Assembly (NCBI GenBank): GCA_023101885.1
Contig: JALPQD010000089.1
Location: 4,511,087-4,575,086 of the forward strand
Length of the DNA stretch: 64,000 nucleotides
Origin: Typhlomys cinereus
Lineage: Eukaryota > Chordata > Mammalia > Rodentia > Platacanthomyidae
Direction of reading: 5' to 3'
Part shown: positions 36,937-50,162 of the stretch, piece by piece
Numbering within the stretch: position 1 is the first letter of the stretch
Layout: every line of letters begins with the position of its first letter
Position numbers and translations under genes: made by a program
Notes under the pieces: generated by a model
Told to the model about the DNA's origin: nothing
What the model saw: the letters and a program-made list of their open reading frames with translations, nothing else
The model's database searches: none

Positions 36937-39224
36937 ACCTCCCCATCCCCCACAATTGACAATCTCAAACAGAAAGGGCTTCAATTGCAAGTTGCTGAGA
37001 ACAACAATGAAGTGTGCATGCTTAGCATCACCCTTAATTCTAAGGATAACCATGTAAACATGCTGAGGGCTGGAATCATCCCTTTCCAAGCAGACAAAGC
37101 ATATTATGCATGGGAGGGAGGTGTATATGTCAACAAAAGCACAGAGTTCCCAAGTTCTCACACACACACATACACACACAGAATCACTATGAACAGTTGT
37201 TATCATCTACATTGAAAAGTCTTCCCACCTTATAGCTGAGGAAAGCAAGTTCAACGATCTCTACCTTCTGATTTCTTATGAGGATTAATGACCAGAGTAT
37301 AGATTCTAGAATTCTAGAATATGGATACAAGTAATTTAACCTTTATTACATGGGTGCAAATATAAATACTAATATAATTATATTTAAATAAACATTTAAG
37401 TAAAAATATTCATATTTAAATAATCGTATTTAAGAAAAGAAATTTCACAATGAGTATACATCCTGCTCCCTTTTCCTTGCATGTAGTGTGAGGCAGGCTT
37501 GCAGGAGTCATGGTAATGGCCCTAGAGGAAAAAGCTTATCTCAGTGATGCCATCGAGTTCAGGGTGGCCAATGATGCTCTCCAACCTGTGCAATGCTCCC
37601 TTGGATTCCATTTTAAGAAAATAATTTACCATTGTTTGTTGTAGACTGTTTTTTAAAAGAGCAAGTTTGAGGATTCAAACTGGAGGGAAGGTAGATATCT
37701 CCTTAGTCTAGTTTCAGAATTTCCCATACTTACTGAACATGTATCATATAACTTTTTTTTAAATTTTCATATAGAGAGTACAGTTCAATTCACCATTTTA
37801 TATATTTGAATGACCATTTTCTTTTAAGAACTTGGAATACAGTATGGAAAATAACTTATTAATACAAACACACATTTTCTGTATATTCCTGAAAGCATAA
37901 GTGATCTATGATTGCAGCAGAGTCGGATTTTCTTTGCAGATAGCGGCAGGCAGAGGAACAGGGCAGAGGTGGCGTGCTAGCTTGGTGTGCTCACTCATTC
38001 TGATTCTGTGCAGAGGTACCCCTTGTGTTAGTGTCAGAGCTGGCTCCCTACTTACAATGCCCTTTGGAAAATAGAATTATCTAGACTTTGAGTTTGTTCA
38101 AAACTCAAATATATCTCTTTAAAAAAAAAGACTGAATATGACCCATCCAAGGACCTAATCATGACCCTATATCATGCCCAAGCCCCTGGCCAGAATCCAG
38201 GATGATGTTGGTAACTGCACACATAGGGAAGGGCAGCTCAAGCAGGACTCAGAATACAAGGTATCAGTAAAGCAGGCAATGGAAAAAATCTATCTTAGGG
38301 AAGATGTGAGTCTGCTAGGGATATCCCGGGACTGAATTTCCAAGCTCCTTCCCATTACCTTACTTAAATTTACTTCTAAAACAAAAATTCAAAGAAAATT
38401 TACTGAGAATTTCAAAATGGGAACTGCAGAAAATTTGACTAAGTCCCTTCTGGGTGTTTTGCTCTGTGTGGGCCATTGTGGTTGAGTATACATGAGGCCA
38501 TCATTAGGTAGTGCACTGTAAGGTAAAATCAGAGGCAGGGGTATGTATATAGGTTGCTTAGAGTCACACTTATCGCTTGAATGCAGTGGACTTCAGGGAA
38601 CTATTAATCTGAGTTGTATGATTCCAGATTCTTGGCCTCTGATTCAAAAATGGAATAAAAGCACACGTTGTAAAGTAGTAAAGAAACATTATTAAAGGCA
38701 GTCACAATACATGTCAGAATGCACTGCAAAAGAATGAGGATCCACATTATTCCATTATTCTTTGGCTATGTCATTTATGGGTTTTAAAAGAGGGTTGAAA
38801 AGAGGGTTTATTGGTTTAGTTCATGTGGTTCTCTAATTTGGTTGATAGGTGTGGATTAGGAGGTCTTTACTCCAGCCCCATGTTCCTTCCTGCAATACAG
38901 CTAATTTTAATCATGTGTGTGACTAGTTATGCAGGGGAATAACATGGTAAGTAGGCGAGTCTCCCTGAAAGTTCATTTAGAGGACACAGTTCACCCTATT
39001 GCTAAATTTACCCCACACTAGTTCAGATAGGGTCAGTCCATCTCTTTTGTTTTCAAGAGGTGTTCTAAGGCATATTTGGGCAAACATTTTCCAAATTTTA
39101 TGGTTCTTATCAGAGAAGAAATGTGTCTACTCTGTGTGTGTGTGTGTGTCTGTGTGTGTGTGTTTATGTATCATGATTCAATGGGATCTTAGATATTTCA
39201 GTTCCTCTGCATAGTTGCTGATAA
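36937..39224. other. unassigned sequence
   Basis: No gene or repeat family was recognised apart from a (TG)n array at 39132-39163. The stretch at 37340-37440 is extremely AT-rich with repeated 'atatttaaataa'-like words. The region near 37.9-38.1 kb is more balanced in composition but has no supported exon. Confidence 0.45.
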
Positions 39225-39560
39225 ATGACCATCAAATGGCTCAAGGGAAAAAGGGATTTATTCTCTTACATTTTCTGGTTACAGTTCACAGTCCAGCTTG
39301 AGAAGAGAGCATGCACCAACACCAGGGCTGAGGGAACTGGCTACACCATCACCATGTAATGGCTGAGAGCGGGATAATACTACTTGCTAGACTAGCATGT
39401 CTGGCCAAGTGTACAAAAGGATGCCAACTTTCTCATTCGGCTAGACAATCTCTTGCAGGTTTGCTATAGGCTTAACTCAACCATTAATTCTCTACCAATG
39501 TGCCCAGAGCTCAAACTCTGAACTGTCAAGTTGACAGCTGTGCCTAACTGTGACACTAGA
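39225..39560 (+). repeat. URR1-like repeat
   Basis: Blocks 'aaaaagggatttattctc', 'cagttcacagtccagcttg', 'ctagactagcatgtctggc', 'agacaatctcttgcaggttt' and 'ctgtcaagttgacagctgtg' match the interrupted copy at 4.06-4.62 kb and, more loosely, the other copies. Confidence 0.55.
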
Positions 39561-40980
39561 TAACCATAAGTAGCTACATGCACTATTCAGAGAGGGCTAT
39601 GCACATGTCATGAACCAATTGGAATCTTAGGTTGTTAAAATTTCCTTATTACTGTCTGCCTCAATACAAAGGGAGTCAGAAGTAACCAGAAATTTTCATT
39701 CAAATTTATAAGTTTAACTTTACTAGGCATAAATATTCTATAAGGCTGCATCAATAAAGAAATGGTATTCAAGTTCTGAATTAGTCAAATCACTGCAAAT
39801 TTTGAAGCCCCTTTATTACCCAGAACTATTTACCTTAGTTAGATTTTGTCTTGACACATATCCAAAAGAAGAAAGAATTTATTGGTGTGACATGTAAGAA
39901 TCAGATCAATCACACTTGGTCCTAAGTTTGACCATCTTGACCAAGGGCATGTTTATATTTCTGATTGTCATAGTTTTCATTATTTGTATTATATTATTAT
40001 TTGCCATTGTATCCACGGAAACAATGAAAGGAAAATGCCAATACTACTGTAGAGTCCCTTTGAAAATCAGATGGGCTAACACATGAAAAGTGTCTTAGCA
40101 TATTAGAGAGGCCATAATTTCCTTCACTTATTTTTTCTGCCTTTTTTCTCAGCATGTGTCTTAGTTCCAAGATGTAATTTAAAAAGAATCACTGTCAGAA
40201 AAATGCACTCAAGGGTTCAAATATGTATCAAATATGTTTTTAAAAAGACTCAGAAAACCATATCATTGCACCCGGAATAATCATTGGGGGCAGTAGTCCC
40301 AAGGGTCAGAAAGCCACATCCACAGGAGCCATTACTTTAAGTACAGCATTACTTCCAATGTGTTTTTCTAACCTTGCAAATTCATTCTCTAGAACAAAGA
40401 AAGGAAACTGTATACAGAGGACTCTCTTGGATTTGAGCAAGATATTCTTTCTGCAGTAACTTATCTAGCATCTTTAATTATGGAGGCTCTTTCAAAACTT
40501 GCAGTGATGGAAAGGTGAGCAAGACCAGTTATCAACTGGCAGAGCAGCTACTGCCTAGTCATTGACATTGGTGTTAGCTAGAACAAATTACTTCAGATAT
40601 TTCCTTCTCAATGAGTCACCTAGCAGGAAGGAACAGTCATCTGTAAGCATGAACCAGGGTTTGGAGCAATGTTTTAGTGTAACAAAGTTACATTTGGCAG
40701 TTTTGGACCAGAGGTAGCTCCCAAGAAGCTGACAAATGGAGCACTAGAGAGAATCTGCTGATATGATACCTGCTGTAGCAACAACTGCATCATTTGCAGT
40801 GAATTTTCCCTACTGAGCTATTAATAGCCAGTTTGCTGATGACAGAAAACACATGCAGACAAGACAGAGAAAGATTCTTTCTAAGATTCAACATTCCCTC
40901 CTCAGCTTTTGGGAGGAGATGGTTTTGATTTATAAAATTTTCTGAGCTGAGTACTAGCACTCTAATTATTGTTTTATTTT
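39561..40980. other. unassigned sequence
   Basis: No recognisable repeat or gene. Confidence 0.4.
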
Positions 40981-40984
40981 GTCT

Positions 40985-41252
40985 TCTTTTCTTTTGTTTG
41001 AGACAAGGTGACATATAGCCCAGGCAGCCCCCAAATTCATTGTGGGATCATGCATAACCTTGGATTACAAAGGAGTGTGTGTGTGTGAAAGAGAGAGAAA
41101 GAGAGAGAGAGAGACAGAGAGAGACACAGAGAGAGAGAGAGAGAGACAGAGAGAGAGAGAATACTTGGTTTATGTGGTTGTCGATGTAGAACCCAGAGCT
41201 TCATACATGATAGGCAAGCACTCTACCTACCAAACTTGATTCCCAATCTCTG
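40985..41252 (-). repeat. B4-like SINE (minus) expanded by a GA microsatellite
   Basis: A B1-derived block ('gagacaaggtgacatatagc', 'ccaggcagcccccaaattc') is followed by a (GT)/(GA)n array at 41072-41160. The ID-like end comes next ('gaacccagagcttcatacat', 'ggcaagcactctacctacc'). The array sits where the joint between the two halves would be. Confidence 0.65.
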
Positions 41253-42650
41253 ACTAATTTTGATGTGATTTTTTTCTTTCTTATAGACAAAAGAGAAATG
41301 GTTACTTTTGACTTGAGATATTTGTTGCTGCATTATGTGACAATGTTACTAATTATAAAGCAATTATATCACTTATGAAGAATAGTCACCTTATAAAGTA
41401 CATATAAAATTCAAGATAGACCATATAAATTATTTTTGCAGTATTAGTCAGCTTTGTTTCTCCAGATGTCTACTCCTTCCAGTAATTTTACTATAAGACA
41501 ACTAACTGATTTCTGTTAGAAACTGTGATATTTACATTTTGAATGTGTAGTTTGACATACATTGTTTCAATGACCGCTTCTCATCTCAGACTTAAGAAAA
41601 AAACTTAAAAGAATACTTTTGGGAAGAAAACATTATTCAGAAGTAAAACTCATTCATCAACACTCTTTCATCTTAAGTATGGATAGTGACTGCCACTTAA
41701 TCTTTAATATCCATACAGCTTGAATGTGCACACCTGGCTAAATTAGAAATTATGTTAACTTGGAACAAAGCATCTTCATATCTCCAAATAGTATAGAAGG
41801 ATAATTAAACTGCACATTGGCTGAAACGCAGCACTGATTGTTGAAGTGATGAGAGAAACAAGAGAGGAAATGATTAAATGAAGATAAGACATCTGTTAAA
41901 ACAGGGCAGGGAAGTGTTATTTTTTTGACCTTTAAACATATTGAAATCCATTACATTCGATTCAGACCAAGGGTCAGAAAATAGAATTTCAAGTTTGCAA
42001 AGATGCTGAGTGAGATGATGCTGTGTTGGCGAAAGTTCCAGTTGTTTTCTTGGTGGATGCTTGCTTCTCCACACAGGGCACAGTCACTCCTGATCCCTAA
42101 TGCACCATGGGATACTACTCAGAATGCATGACTTGTGAGGCGGTACCTTACACATTAAGGCTAAGCATAACCACCAGATAACAAACTTTTTTTTCAGATA
42201 ATAAGGTAAGTTATGAGAATGCACATACACAGCGAAAGGTTTATTCTATTTTATAAAATGTATATTTTGTTATATGTATATTATACTCAGTATTATACAC
42301 AAAAATAAAAATATTACAGTCCAGAAAAGTGAAGTGTATTCATACTTCTTCATACTTTGTACATTTGTTAGTGAGTGCAATAAACTTGACCTCCTCATGA
42401 GATAACCATATGTGCCACCTGTCAATGACCCTGGTTATAGATTATCAGGTAATTAGAAAATGCTTTATTCACTTTATTTTTAATCTTTCTTTTATATGTA
42501 AATGTATATTTGCAAGACAAGATAGAGCAAGAGAAGGATAAGGAGAAAGGGACAGAAATACTATTTAAAGCATAAGCCCTAGAAATTACAGTGCTGATGG
42601 AAATTCATGACTGAACCCAGAAGTTTAAACATTTTTTGCTGTTTAAAAAA
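41253..42650. other. unassigned AT-rich sequence
   Basis: No recognisable repeat or gene. Confidence 0.4.
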
Positions 42651-42654
42651 ATAA

Positions 42655-42814
42655 AAACAGCCAGTGAGGTGACTCAGTGGGTAAAAACACTTGTTGTGGA
42701 ATCCTGATGGTCTGAGGTTGATCTCTGGAGCCAATGTAAAGATAATTGGAGAGAACTGATTCCTGTAAGTTATCTGGGTGCGTAAGTTCCTTGCATGCAT
42801 CTCTCTCTCACACA

Positions 42815-42868
<54 letters not shown>
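42655..42868 (+). repeat. tRNA-derived SINE (B4/ID-like) with (TC)n tail
   Basis: The head 'cagccagtgaggtgactcag' and the segment 'gtctgaggttgatctctgg' fit A- and B-box regions of a tRNA-derived SINE. It is followed by 'ggagagaactgattcctgta', as in rodent B4-like elements, and a (TC)n array at 42820-42868. Confidence 0.6.
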
Positions 42869-42873
<5 letters not shown>

Positions 42874-43755
42874 ATTAAAACAAATTTTAAAAATAAGTAA
42901 CAAAGTAAAAGCAGAAATAGAAAGTTTAGGTGGTCACCAAGACTGATATGGAAGCAATCTCAAGTTGTACTTATAATAATGAAACTGTCAATTGTTTTTA
43001 TTTTAAGCCTGGCATTTAATTACATGAATATGTAGTTTCAACAGTGATTGCAGATTTCATTCTTTTGAACTATTTTGCAGGGATTTTTTTCAGTCAATGT
43101 AGAATAATAAGAGGCCTAAACACCTGGCAGAAATTCTGTGAGGATAGTAAAAGAACTGTAATGCAAAGATTAATTTTCAGATAGTCTATACATGGTTTAG
43201 GGGCCCTATGACTCCTGCTAATGCTGTTTTGTGTAATAGCCCTTGAAGGGATATAAATGAATCATTAACTATTGTGCATAATTCTTAAGCAAAAATGAAT
43301 GCTCATGTTCCTGAAAAAGTTTTTTCTTTTCAGAATACATGGAAGTTCTTTAATATTGATGGATTTTCAAAGGAAATGCATTTGCTGTGGATTGCAATAC
43401 AGATAAATATATTATAATAGAGAATATTTAGTAGCAATAATACTGCTGCTGCTGGGACTACTAGTTGTGATAGTAATAACTAGGTCTCCTATAATCGTGC
43501 TTCCTCTCTTTCCAGAGAAAGGCATTGTGCTCAACCTTTTTTTCTGTGTCCACAGACTGAATTTCACTACCAAAATCTGCTTTAGTTATATTTAACTGTG
43601 AGTAGATTTTGTGGTCTGATGTGGCAAATGACTGCTGGTTTTTCTCAATTATTTGATATTTCATAACTTTCTCCTTAAATTTAGAATTTGATAATGATTT
43701 TCCAAAACTTCCAAGAATTTTTTTAGAATCATGCTATATTTTCAAAAGTGATTTG
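42869..43755. other. unassigned AT-rich sequence
   Basis: No recognisable repeat or gene. A short (CTG) trinucleotide run lies near 43443-43454. Confidence 0.4.
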
Positions 43756-43905
43756 GGGGCTGGAGAGATGACTCAGTGATTAAACCTCTGCCTTGCAAGC
43801 AGAAGGTCTTGAGTTCGGATCCCAGATCTCATTTAAAAATGCCAGATGGAAGGCAGTGTCTGGGAAACTATGGAACCATGAGAAGGTAGTGCATTCAGGG
43901 TGATT
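43756..43905 (+). repeat. B2-superfamily SINE, 3'-truncated or decayed (plus)
   Basis: 'ggggctggagagatgactca', 'ctctgccttgcaagcagaag' and 'gagttcggatcccagatctc' are the same head as the 36.6-kb SINE. The right half is decayed and the CA tail is missing. Confidence 0.7.
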
Positions 43906-43924
43906 CCTGAAGTATGTTTGGTAC

Positions 43925-44312
43925 TATATTCTATTACTTTACCAGTTACTCTTAATTGATGCTGTGAGCCATCATTCATAGGTGACTTTCAGGAAGAAAG
44001 GCAAGATTTTTTTGGCTTGATGGTTCTAGACAGAAGATACAGTCCATTGTGGCAGAAAAGGAAGAAGCTAGAAGCTGCTTAAGTCACATCCATCATGCAG
44101 GCTGAGAGCTCTCAGCAGACTCCTAGAGCAGACCACTAGCAGAGAAGCAGGGAAGGGCTAACCAACCTCATAGTCTACCCTCTTTGACATGCTTACCTCC
44201 AGAAAAGCTCCACCTCCCAAATGTGCCTTGGCCTTCCCAACACCAACATCAACTAAGGATTCAAACTCAAGAGCTTATGGGGGACAACTTACATTCAAGC
44301 CATGACAGTTAC
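43925..44312 (+). repeat. URR1-like repeat
   Basis: Ordered blocks 'cagttactcttaattgatgc', 'tccattgtggcagaaaagg', 'gctccacctcccaaatgtgc', 'ggattcaaactcaagagct' and 'gggggacaacttacattcaa' match the 28.0-kb copy. Confidence 0.55.
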
Positions 44313-44339
44313 CTATACATGTAAGTATGTTGGAAGATT

Positions 44340-44715
44340 GATCTTGTCTTTTAACTTTATTTATTTTTTCTGCTGTTACTGTTCCCTAAGAGAGAATGCT
44401 TTGGATGCCACGGCACATGGGTGGAAGGCAGAAGACAACTAACTCTCTGAAGTCATTTCTCTCTTCCCACCATGTAGGATTCAGGGGATGGATCTCAAAT
44501 CTCCACGTTTGTGAATAGGCATCTTGAACATTGAACTATTTTATAAGCCCATTGGTCCCTAATTTAATTCAAAGTTCTTTGTGGTTTGTGTTGATGTCAA
44601 TCATATTATTGATCTTTTTCAAAGTTTTATTGACTGGCATATTTGCCCCTTGTTGGATCTTCACAGTCTCTAGGAATTGAACTAGGCAAGTACGTTACCT
44701 ATGTGCTATTGGTTT
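44340..44715 (-). repeat. SINE fragments, B4-like (minus)
   Basis: 44395-44540 contains 'ggcagaagacaactaactct' and 'cttcccaccatgtaggattc', as at 33.95 kb. 44665-44705 'aggaattgaactaggcaagt' resembles another SINE end. Both are strongly diverged. Confidence 0.45.
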
Positions 44716-45159
44716 TTGCAACTGGCTTTCTATAACACACTGCTTCAGATGTCCCTTCTTCAACAGCAGAACAGTTTCCACACTCATTATTTGTTTAGGC
44801 ACAGATTCATCTATGTAACTGTATAGGAAATTCCGTCTCTTTTGTCAGGTCTGTATTAATGAACGCTAAAGACATTTCTTGACTCCAATTTTTTCCTATC
44901 TTCAATTCCTTTGGAAAGAGTGACTAAGATTTTCCTTTCACCCCCCCAAAATTAGCATTATTTAACATAAGAAAGTTTACTTTCTACATTATACATTCCT
45001 AAGCATTGAATTTCACATCTCAGATCGTGGGCACTTGATATTTCCTTATTGTCACTAGTTTTATTCACTCCATTAGAAACAAATGCTTGTGTCAGGAATT
45101 AAACAGACGAAGAAACCAAGGCATGCCAAGATTCTAAATAGTATGTAGTTGAAAAATCA

Positions 45160-45365
45160 TGTTTCTGTGTCTACTTGTTCATGTCTGTGTGCAAATATAT
45201 ATGCTGCTGTATGTGCACATGTGCTTTTGTGTGTGGAGGTCAGAGGCCAATGTTGGGTGTCTTTCTCAAGCGTTCTCCAGTTTACTGCTTGAAAAGGAAT
45301 TTCTCAGTATATATTTGGAACTCTCACTCATTCGGTTAGACTGTTTGGCCAGCAAGTTCTAATGA
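45160..45365 (-). repeat. B4-like SINE (minus), truncated
   Basis: (TG)-like sequence, then 'gtggaggtcagaggccaatg', 'ttgggtgtctttctcaagc' and 'ggttagactgtttggccagc'. This order matches the B1-derived half of rodent B4 on the reverse strand. The ID half is missing. Confidence 0.65.
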
Positions 45366-45871
45366 TCCATTTCTCTATCTGTCCTATCGCATTGTGATTA
45401 CTCTGTATAGTGTATAGTGTATATATAGTGCATGGTTTCTTTTAGCACTTGTAACATTTACAGTTAAACAGTAGACTTTTTAATACATTGCATATTTTAT
45501 TGAGCAATTCTATAACCACTAAACAAATGTCAAATCTGAACACAAATTTTGTAATTTTTCTCCAAAATGAAAAAACTATTAATTAAAACTTGAAAAATAT
45601 ACTTTCATAATCACTTACAAATGTTATTTCACTGTTTTTCTAGAAGAATTATTATATGTTGCTTAATATTTATATTATAGTAGTATTAATTTATACCACA
45701 CCAATATTTTCTCCTGAAAGAACAGCCTGTGCTTGCTCCATAAATAAGTAAAAAAAATAAGTAAATAATATCTTTGCTACAATTCTTCCAGGCAGTAATA
45801 AAATTAGCTTCAGTGTATATTTGCTTCTAGGAAAACAAATGTGTAACAACATGCAACTGTGATTGGTTGTT

Positions 45872-45914
<43 letters not shown>

Positions 45915-46655
45915 GCTTACAATATTTTTAAATCAATTTTAGCTAAAGGGATTGTGGGATTATGGGTAAGGCACCAGAGTTAGATTATCTAACCAAAGCA
46001 CCACTTCTGTAGCCAGTGATTACTAGCTTTCTACAGAGAACTTAAGCTGAACCATCAGATTTTGCTAGTGTTTATGTTCCCAATATATTCTCCAGTTTCT
46101 ACTTGATAGTAGCAATCTTAAGGAACAGGAAGGAAAGAATACCAAAAAGAAATCTATGGAATTGGGAAAAGGTGAAACAGAATTCTGATTCTATTTAATC
46201 CTCATATCCAAAGCAAGTACTAGCCTAGGAGTTCCTACTTGTAAGGTCATAATAGTTTACTTCATCAATATGCTTTGCATTTGTGCCTGCCAAAATAGAG
46301 AAATTCTGCCAATATAATTATTTTCTCTTTTAATTGTCACATTCCAGGCCCTGGTATAAGCTGAACTTGCAGTAGCACAAGACTCCCACAGTTCATACAA
46401 TATTATTAGCTTGCATTCATAACCGAGAGTAAAGGTGAAATCAGTTAAATTATTAGACTAAAGTCATATACAAAAAATTGTGAGAACCACCACCATGAAG
46501 ACACTACACTAAATTTCCAAGTCTGCTTTTCTGATTACATTGTCCACGTGGCAAGCCACTGTGCGTACGGCCTTCATCAGCACACCTGTCACCTCTTAGC
46601 ATTTGGAAAGATGAAAAGAGAAAAATGCTGATAGTTTATTTTTAAAGGTGACCGT
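45366..46655. other. unassigned AT-rich sequence with (TG)n at 45874-45916
   Basis: Nothing is recognisable apart from the (TG)n microsatellite at 45874-45916 and a small tandem of 'tatagtgtat' near 45405-45425. Confidence 0.5.
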
Positions 46656-46659
46656 CATG

Positions 46660-46995
46660 GTTTGAAATATGAGCTGTCCCTCACAGGCTCATGTATGTGA
46701 ATCTTTAATTGTTTGGGAAGGTCATGGCACCTTTAGGAGTTGGAGCTTGCTGGAGAAAAGTAGTCACAGTCTGCAAGAAAGTCTGCTCTTGCAGCTTGCT
46801 GTTCTGCAGCTCTCAACCTTCATGATGAATGTGACTTAGGCAGCTTCCAGCTTCTGCCAGTCAACTATGCCTTTCTTGCCTTAATGGAATTATGTCCCCT
46901 CTGGAATCACAAGCTGAACAAATCTTTCATCCTTCACATTGCATGAGTTTGAGTATTGTCTCACAACAATAGAGAAGAGTAACTGGTGCAGAGAT
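46660..46995. repeat. URR1-like or related non-autonomous DNA repeat
   Basis: Starts 'atgagctgtccctcacaggc' and contains 'tcatggcacctttaggagtt', 'gccttaatggaattatgtcc' and an end 'caatagagaagagtaactg'. This order matches a common mammalian/rodent interspersed repeat usually counted with URR1/hAT-Charlie elements. The family name is uncertain. Confidence 0.45.
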
Positions 46996-47114
46996 CTATA
47001 TTCAAATTATGTTGCCTAGTGCTTGCTAGTGGATTAACATACAACATCACTTCATCAATTCTGATCATGAAACAGTATAATCGTATGATTGATAATAATA
47101 AATAAGAGTAATTG

Positions 47115-47628
47115 TGTTATGCCCGGAGTGCAAAGTCCAAAGAAACCCACTGAAGTTGTCCACCAATGCAAAAACAAGAGGGTCATTTTTATTAAACAAA
47201 CCTGGGTCTGGGCCACACGAGTTCTCAGTGCAGTGAGAGAGTGAGGCAGCAGGGTTCAGGGATTTATAAGCAGGGACTGAGGAATTGGCACGTAGCCCAT
47301 GTAGCCTTCCTCAACCCCTTCTCTGGTGACCGATGGCACTCTGCTCTTCCTGGCACTGAGGGGTCTGCAGTTGCTCCAAGGATATCAACACTTAAGTCAG
47401 CTCTGACTCCCATAAACAGTTTCTAGCACCCCTTGGATTACTCATGGCCCTTGAAATTCCTTGAGCAGTTAGTGACTGGCTTCCCCTGCTCTGACCAAAA
47501 TCTGCCCTTGACAAAGATGGTGAAATGTTCCTGTAAAGGCTGCTTGCTCTTCCAGTTTAGGAGGCTCCCAGAACGTTAAGTATTTCCTAATTTGGAGCTG
47601 ACTGGTCATCGTTATAGTCACATACACA
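47115..47628 (-). mobile_element. probable solo LTR of an endogenous retrovirus
   Basis: 514 bp bounded by TG...CA on both strands and by the direct repeat 'aattg' (47110-47114 and 47629-47633), consistent with a 5-bp TSD. On the minus strand a TATA-like 'ttataaat' (around 47261-47268) lies upstream of an AATAAA signal (47188-47193), which is followed by about 73 nt to the LTR end. This U3-R-U5 layout fits an LTR. No retroviral gene sequence adjoins it, so it is a solo copy left by recombination between LTRs. The family was not recognised. Confidence 0.55.
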
Positions 47629-47633
47629 AATTG

Positions 47634-49134
47634 GGTCAAACAGTCTATGTCCAGTGTTTCACAGGGAGGGCAAGTGAACAAGTAAAAAATGGAAACAAAT
47701 ATGTTCAGATCCCACAATTAGAGTAGTAACATTGCTTAGAGGGAGGCATTAATATCATAATGGAAAGTTGTGGAAATGGCATTTTCTGAGTTATGATTAA
47801 TAGATTTAAATTCAGGATAAATATATATTACTCGAATTTTTAATCTGATAATTTTTTCCTTAATCATGAGCAGAATTGAAATTGAAAATAAGATGAGCTT
47901 ACACAGCAAAATATATTTCAAAGAGATATCAGTTTTGGTCATCGGGATCTTTTATACGTCCTATAAATTTCATTTGCTATTTTTATATTGACTTTATTTA
48001 TTTTTAAATTATATTATCCGTGAATTTATGTTTTATATAGATTGCAAAGTAGTTTTTCCCTAGTAATTGGTCATTCTTTATTCATGGGGCATGAAAAAGG
48101 AACTCACTGAACTACTAACAGTAAGTATACAAATAAACTACATCCTGTGACCTCCACTCACTATTTTTGATATATGACCTGAATATCATCCACAGAACTT
48201 CAGTACTCTCATTTCTACCTGCTCGTAACAGCGATGCTGTTATCTCTGAGGAAACAATTTAATAAGCTGCTTCAACTTGGAAAAGGTAGACTAAAACCTC
48301 AAGGATTATTTCTATGAATCTCGAAAGGTCAAAGCCATAGATAACACAGAACACCTGGATATTATGCACAAAATTGCCCTTTCGAAACACAGAATACAGC
48401 CAATTAAATTGTTGCTGGATGTCAACTAAAGTTGCATATGTTGACGTAAGTTAAATTTGGAGGAACTCTGAAAGAATTGCAACTTCCTCTTGGGGTGATT
48501 CTACTAGCAGAATCTATAAAAACTTATTTTAGTACATCAGTTTTTCTTTAATGAGTTTGTATTTCCCAAATACAGAATATTTGTCTTCTTATTCTGTAAA
48601 TTTCATCATGAAAACTTTGGTATCAATTGTCTAATTATAGACCCTTTCTAGCTGTTGCTTTGTTAAAATTGTATAGGAAGGCTCATGAATTTATTTCCCT
48701 TCAAATTTTTGGTTAGTATTCCAAAAGAGGAAACACAGTGTAATGGACTTTATTTGACACATTTATATGTAACATGTCAAGATTTCTCCTTTGTAGCATT
48801 TCTTTACTAAAAGATGAATCCCAAGCTTTGATCAACAGGAAGAAAAGCATCAATATAGTTTAACTATGAGTTCATGTTGCAAGAACTATCAAAAAGGTAA
48901 ATTTTCAACTAGACATTATTCAATTGGAAATATTAGAGGTATTAAAAAGGAAAATCTCTATGTTCCTACTAGGTATTAAAGGGTAGAATATTAATACCTA
49001 TAAAAATTTAAAGATAAATGAATATTTGCTATATCAAATCCATCAATACATTTCCTTAGCAGTGTATTTATTCCTGAAAGAATTTTATGAAATTGCCAGT
49101 TACTGTTTTGGAAAATACAAATTGAACTTTCATG
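47634..49134. other. unassigned AT-rich sequence
   Basis: No gene or repeat family recognised. It forms the left flank of the LINE-1 insertion. Confidence 0.45.
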
Positions 49135-49149
49135 GAAATTTTCATAAAT
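49135..49149. repeat. LINE-1 target-site duplication, left copy
   Basis: 'gaaattttcataaat' is repeated exactly at 55416-55430 on the other side of the LINE-1. This is a perfect 15-bp TSD from target-primed reverse transcription. Confidence 0.95.
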
Positions 49150-50162
49150 TTTTTTATAATTGATGTTTTATTTTTTTAACATTTTTTATTATTTCCGCTC
49201 ATACAAACTTAATAGGTACACCAGTTCCCTCCCTCCCTTCTCCTCCCCTCAAATCCCCTGCTCCCCCTCCCCTCACCCCTTCCTCCCAATCCCCCAGTGC
49301 CTCCCCCCCCAATCCCCAGAGAGTCCTTTAATGTGCATGCCAAATTCTCCTCTGGGTTCTCGTCTCCGATGACATACAAGGACCCAGTGGCATTTCCCTG
49401 AACCCTTTCCTGTGTTCCCCTTAAGCATAGGAACACTACTGTGGCTGTCAATCCCTTGTCTCCAAGGATCGTGGTGCCTTTAGCAGATGCTAGACTTTGT
49501 GGGGTCAATAGTGTGTTGGACATTACGCAGGGCATGCAAAGTCCAATTATGATTGCTTTGACCCTAACTTGTGTGGAGTATCTTGCAAATCATTGCTCCT
49601 CCCATCCTTGTGCTCTTACAATCTTACCGCCCCCTCTTCCGCAAATGTCCCTGAGCTTCAGGATGGGGAGAGATTAGTCTGACCTAGTTCTAGGTGGTTG
49701 ATATAGAGTCTCTGAAGTTCTGGATTGTGGTTTGCTGATTTTCTTTTGCAGTTTTGCTGCTCCTGCAATGCCCTTCACTCCATCCTGATGGGCACTGTAT
49801 ATCACCCCCTGGCCAGAGACAATAAGCTGTTAAACTGGAGTCTTACTATAAGAGCACATTCAAGGGTAGATGTAATAAAAGTAGAAAACCACAGTGAGGG
49901 AGGGGTCAATCACCCATTTGCAAAATGGTTACTTTTTATCTGCCAGACCATATGCCTCCCCTTCTGGTGAGATCATACCCCCTCAGTTGTAAATGATCAG
50001 GAAGGAACGTCTGTGAACTTAACCAGGTGTCTCATTACTTATTTGCAGTCCTTGATGGAGGCCTATTTTCTCTACTGTAACATGGTCCCGTCTCTCCTTG
50101 TTTCTGGTGTGGCCCTCCAACCCCATCCCTCCTGTTCATAATCCATGGAAGTACTGTAGGTA
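49150..50162 (-). repeat. LINE-1 3' UTR and A-rich tail
   Basis: About 1 kb of non-coding sequence downstream of the ORF2 stop. It includes a long polypurine tract (49226-49320, pyrimidine on the plus strand, with C8 near 49303) and ends in AT-rich sequence with A runs. The terminal 'cctattaagtttgtatga' (element sense) recurs at 10.85 kb. Parts recur at 23.6-24.3 kb. Confidence 0.85.

Noticed and set aside
36580..37206. 208-codon open frame on the minus strand
   Set aside because: It reads through a SINE in antisense and its CA tail. No conserved domain.
49209..49535. Gly/Arg-rich 108-codon frame, minus strand
   Set aside because: It is the polypurine tract of the LINE-1 3' UTR read as protein.
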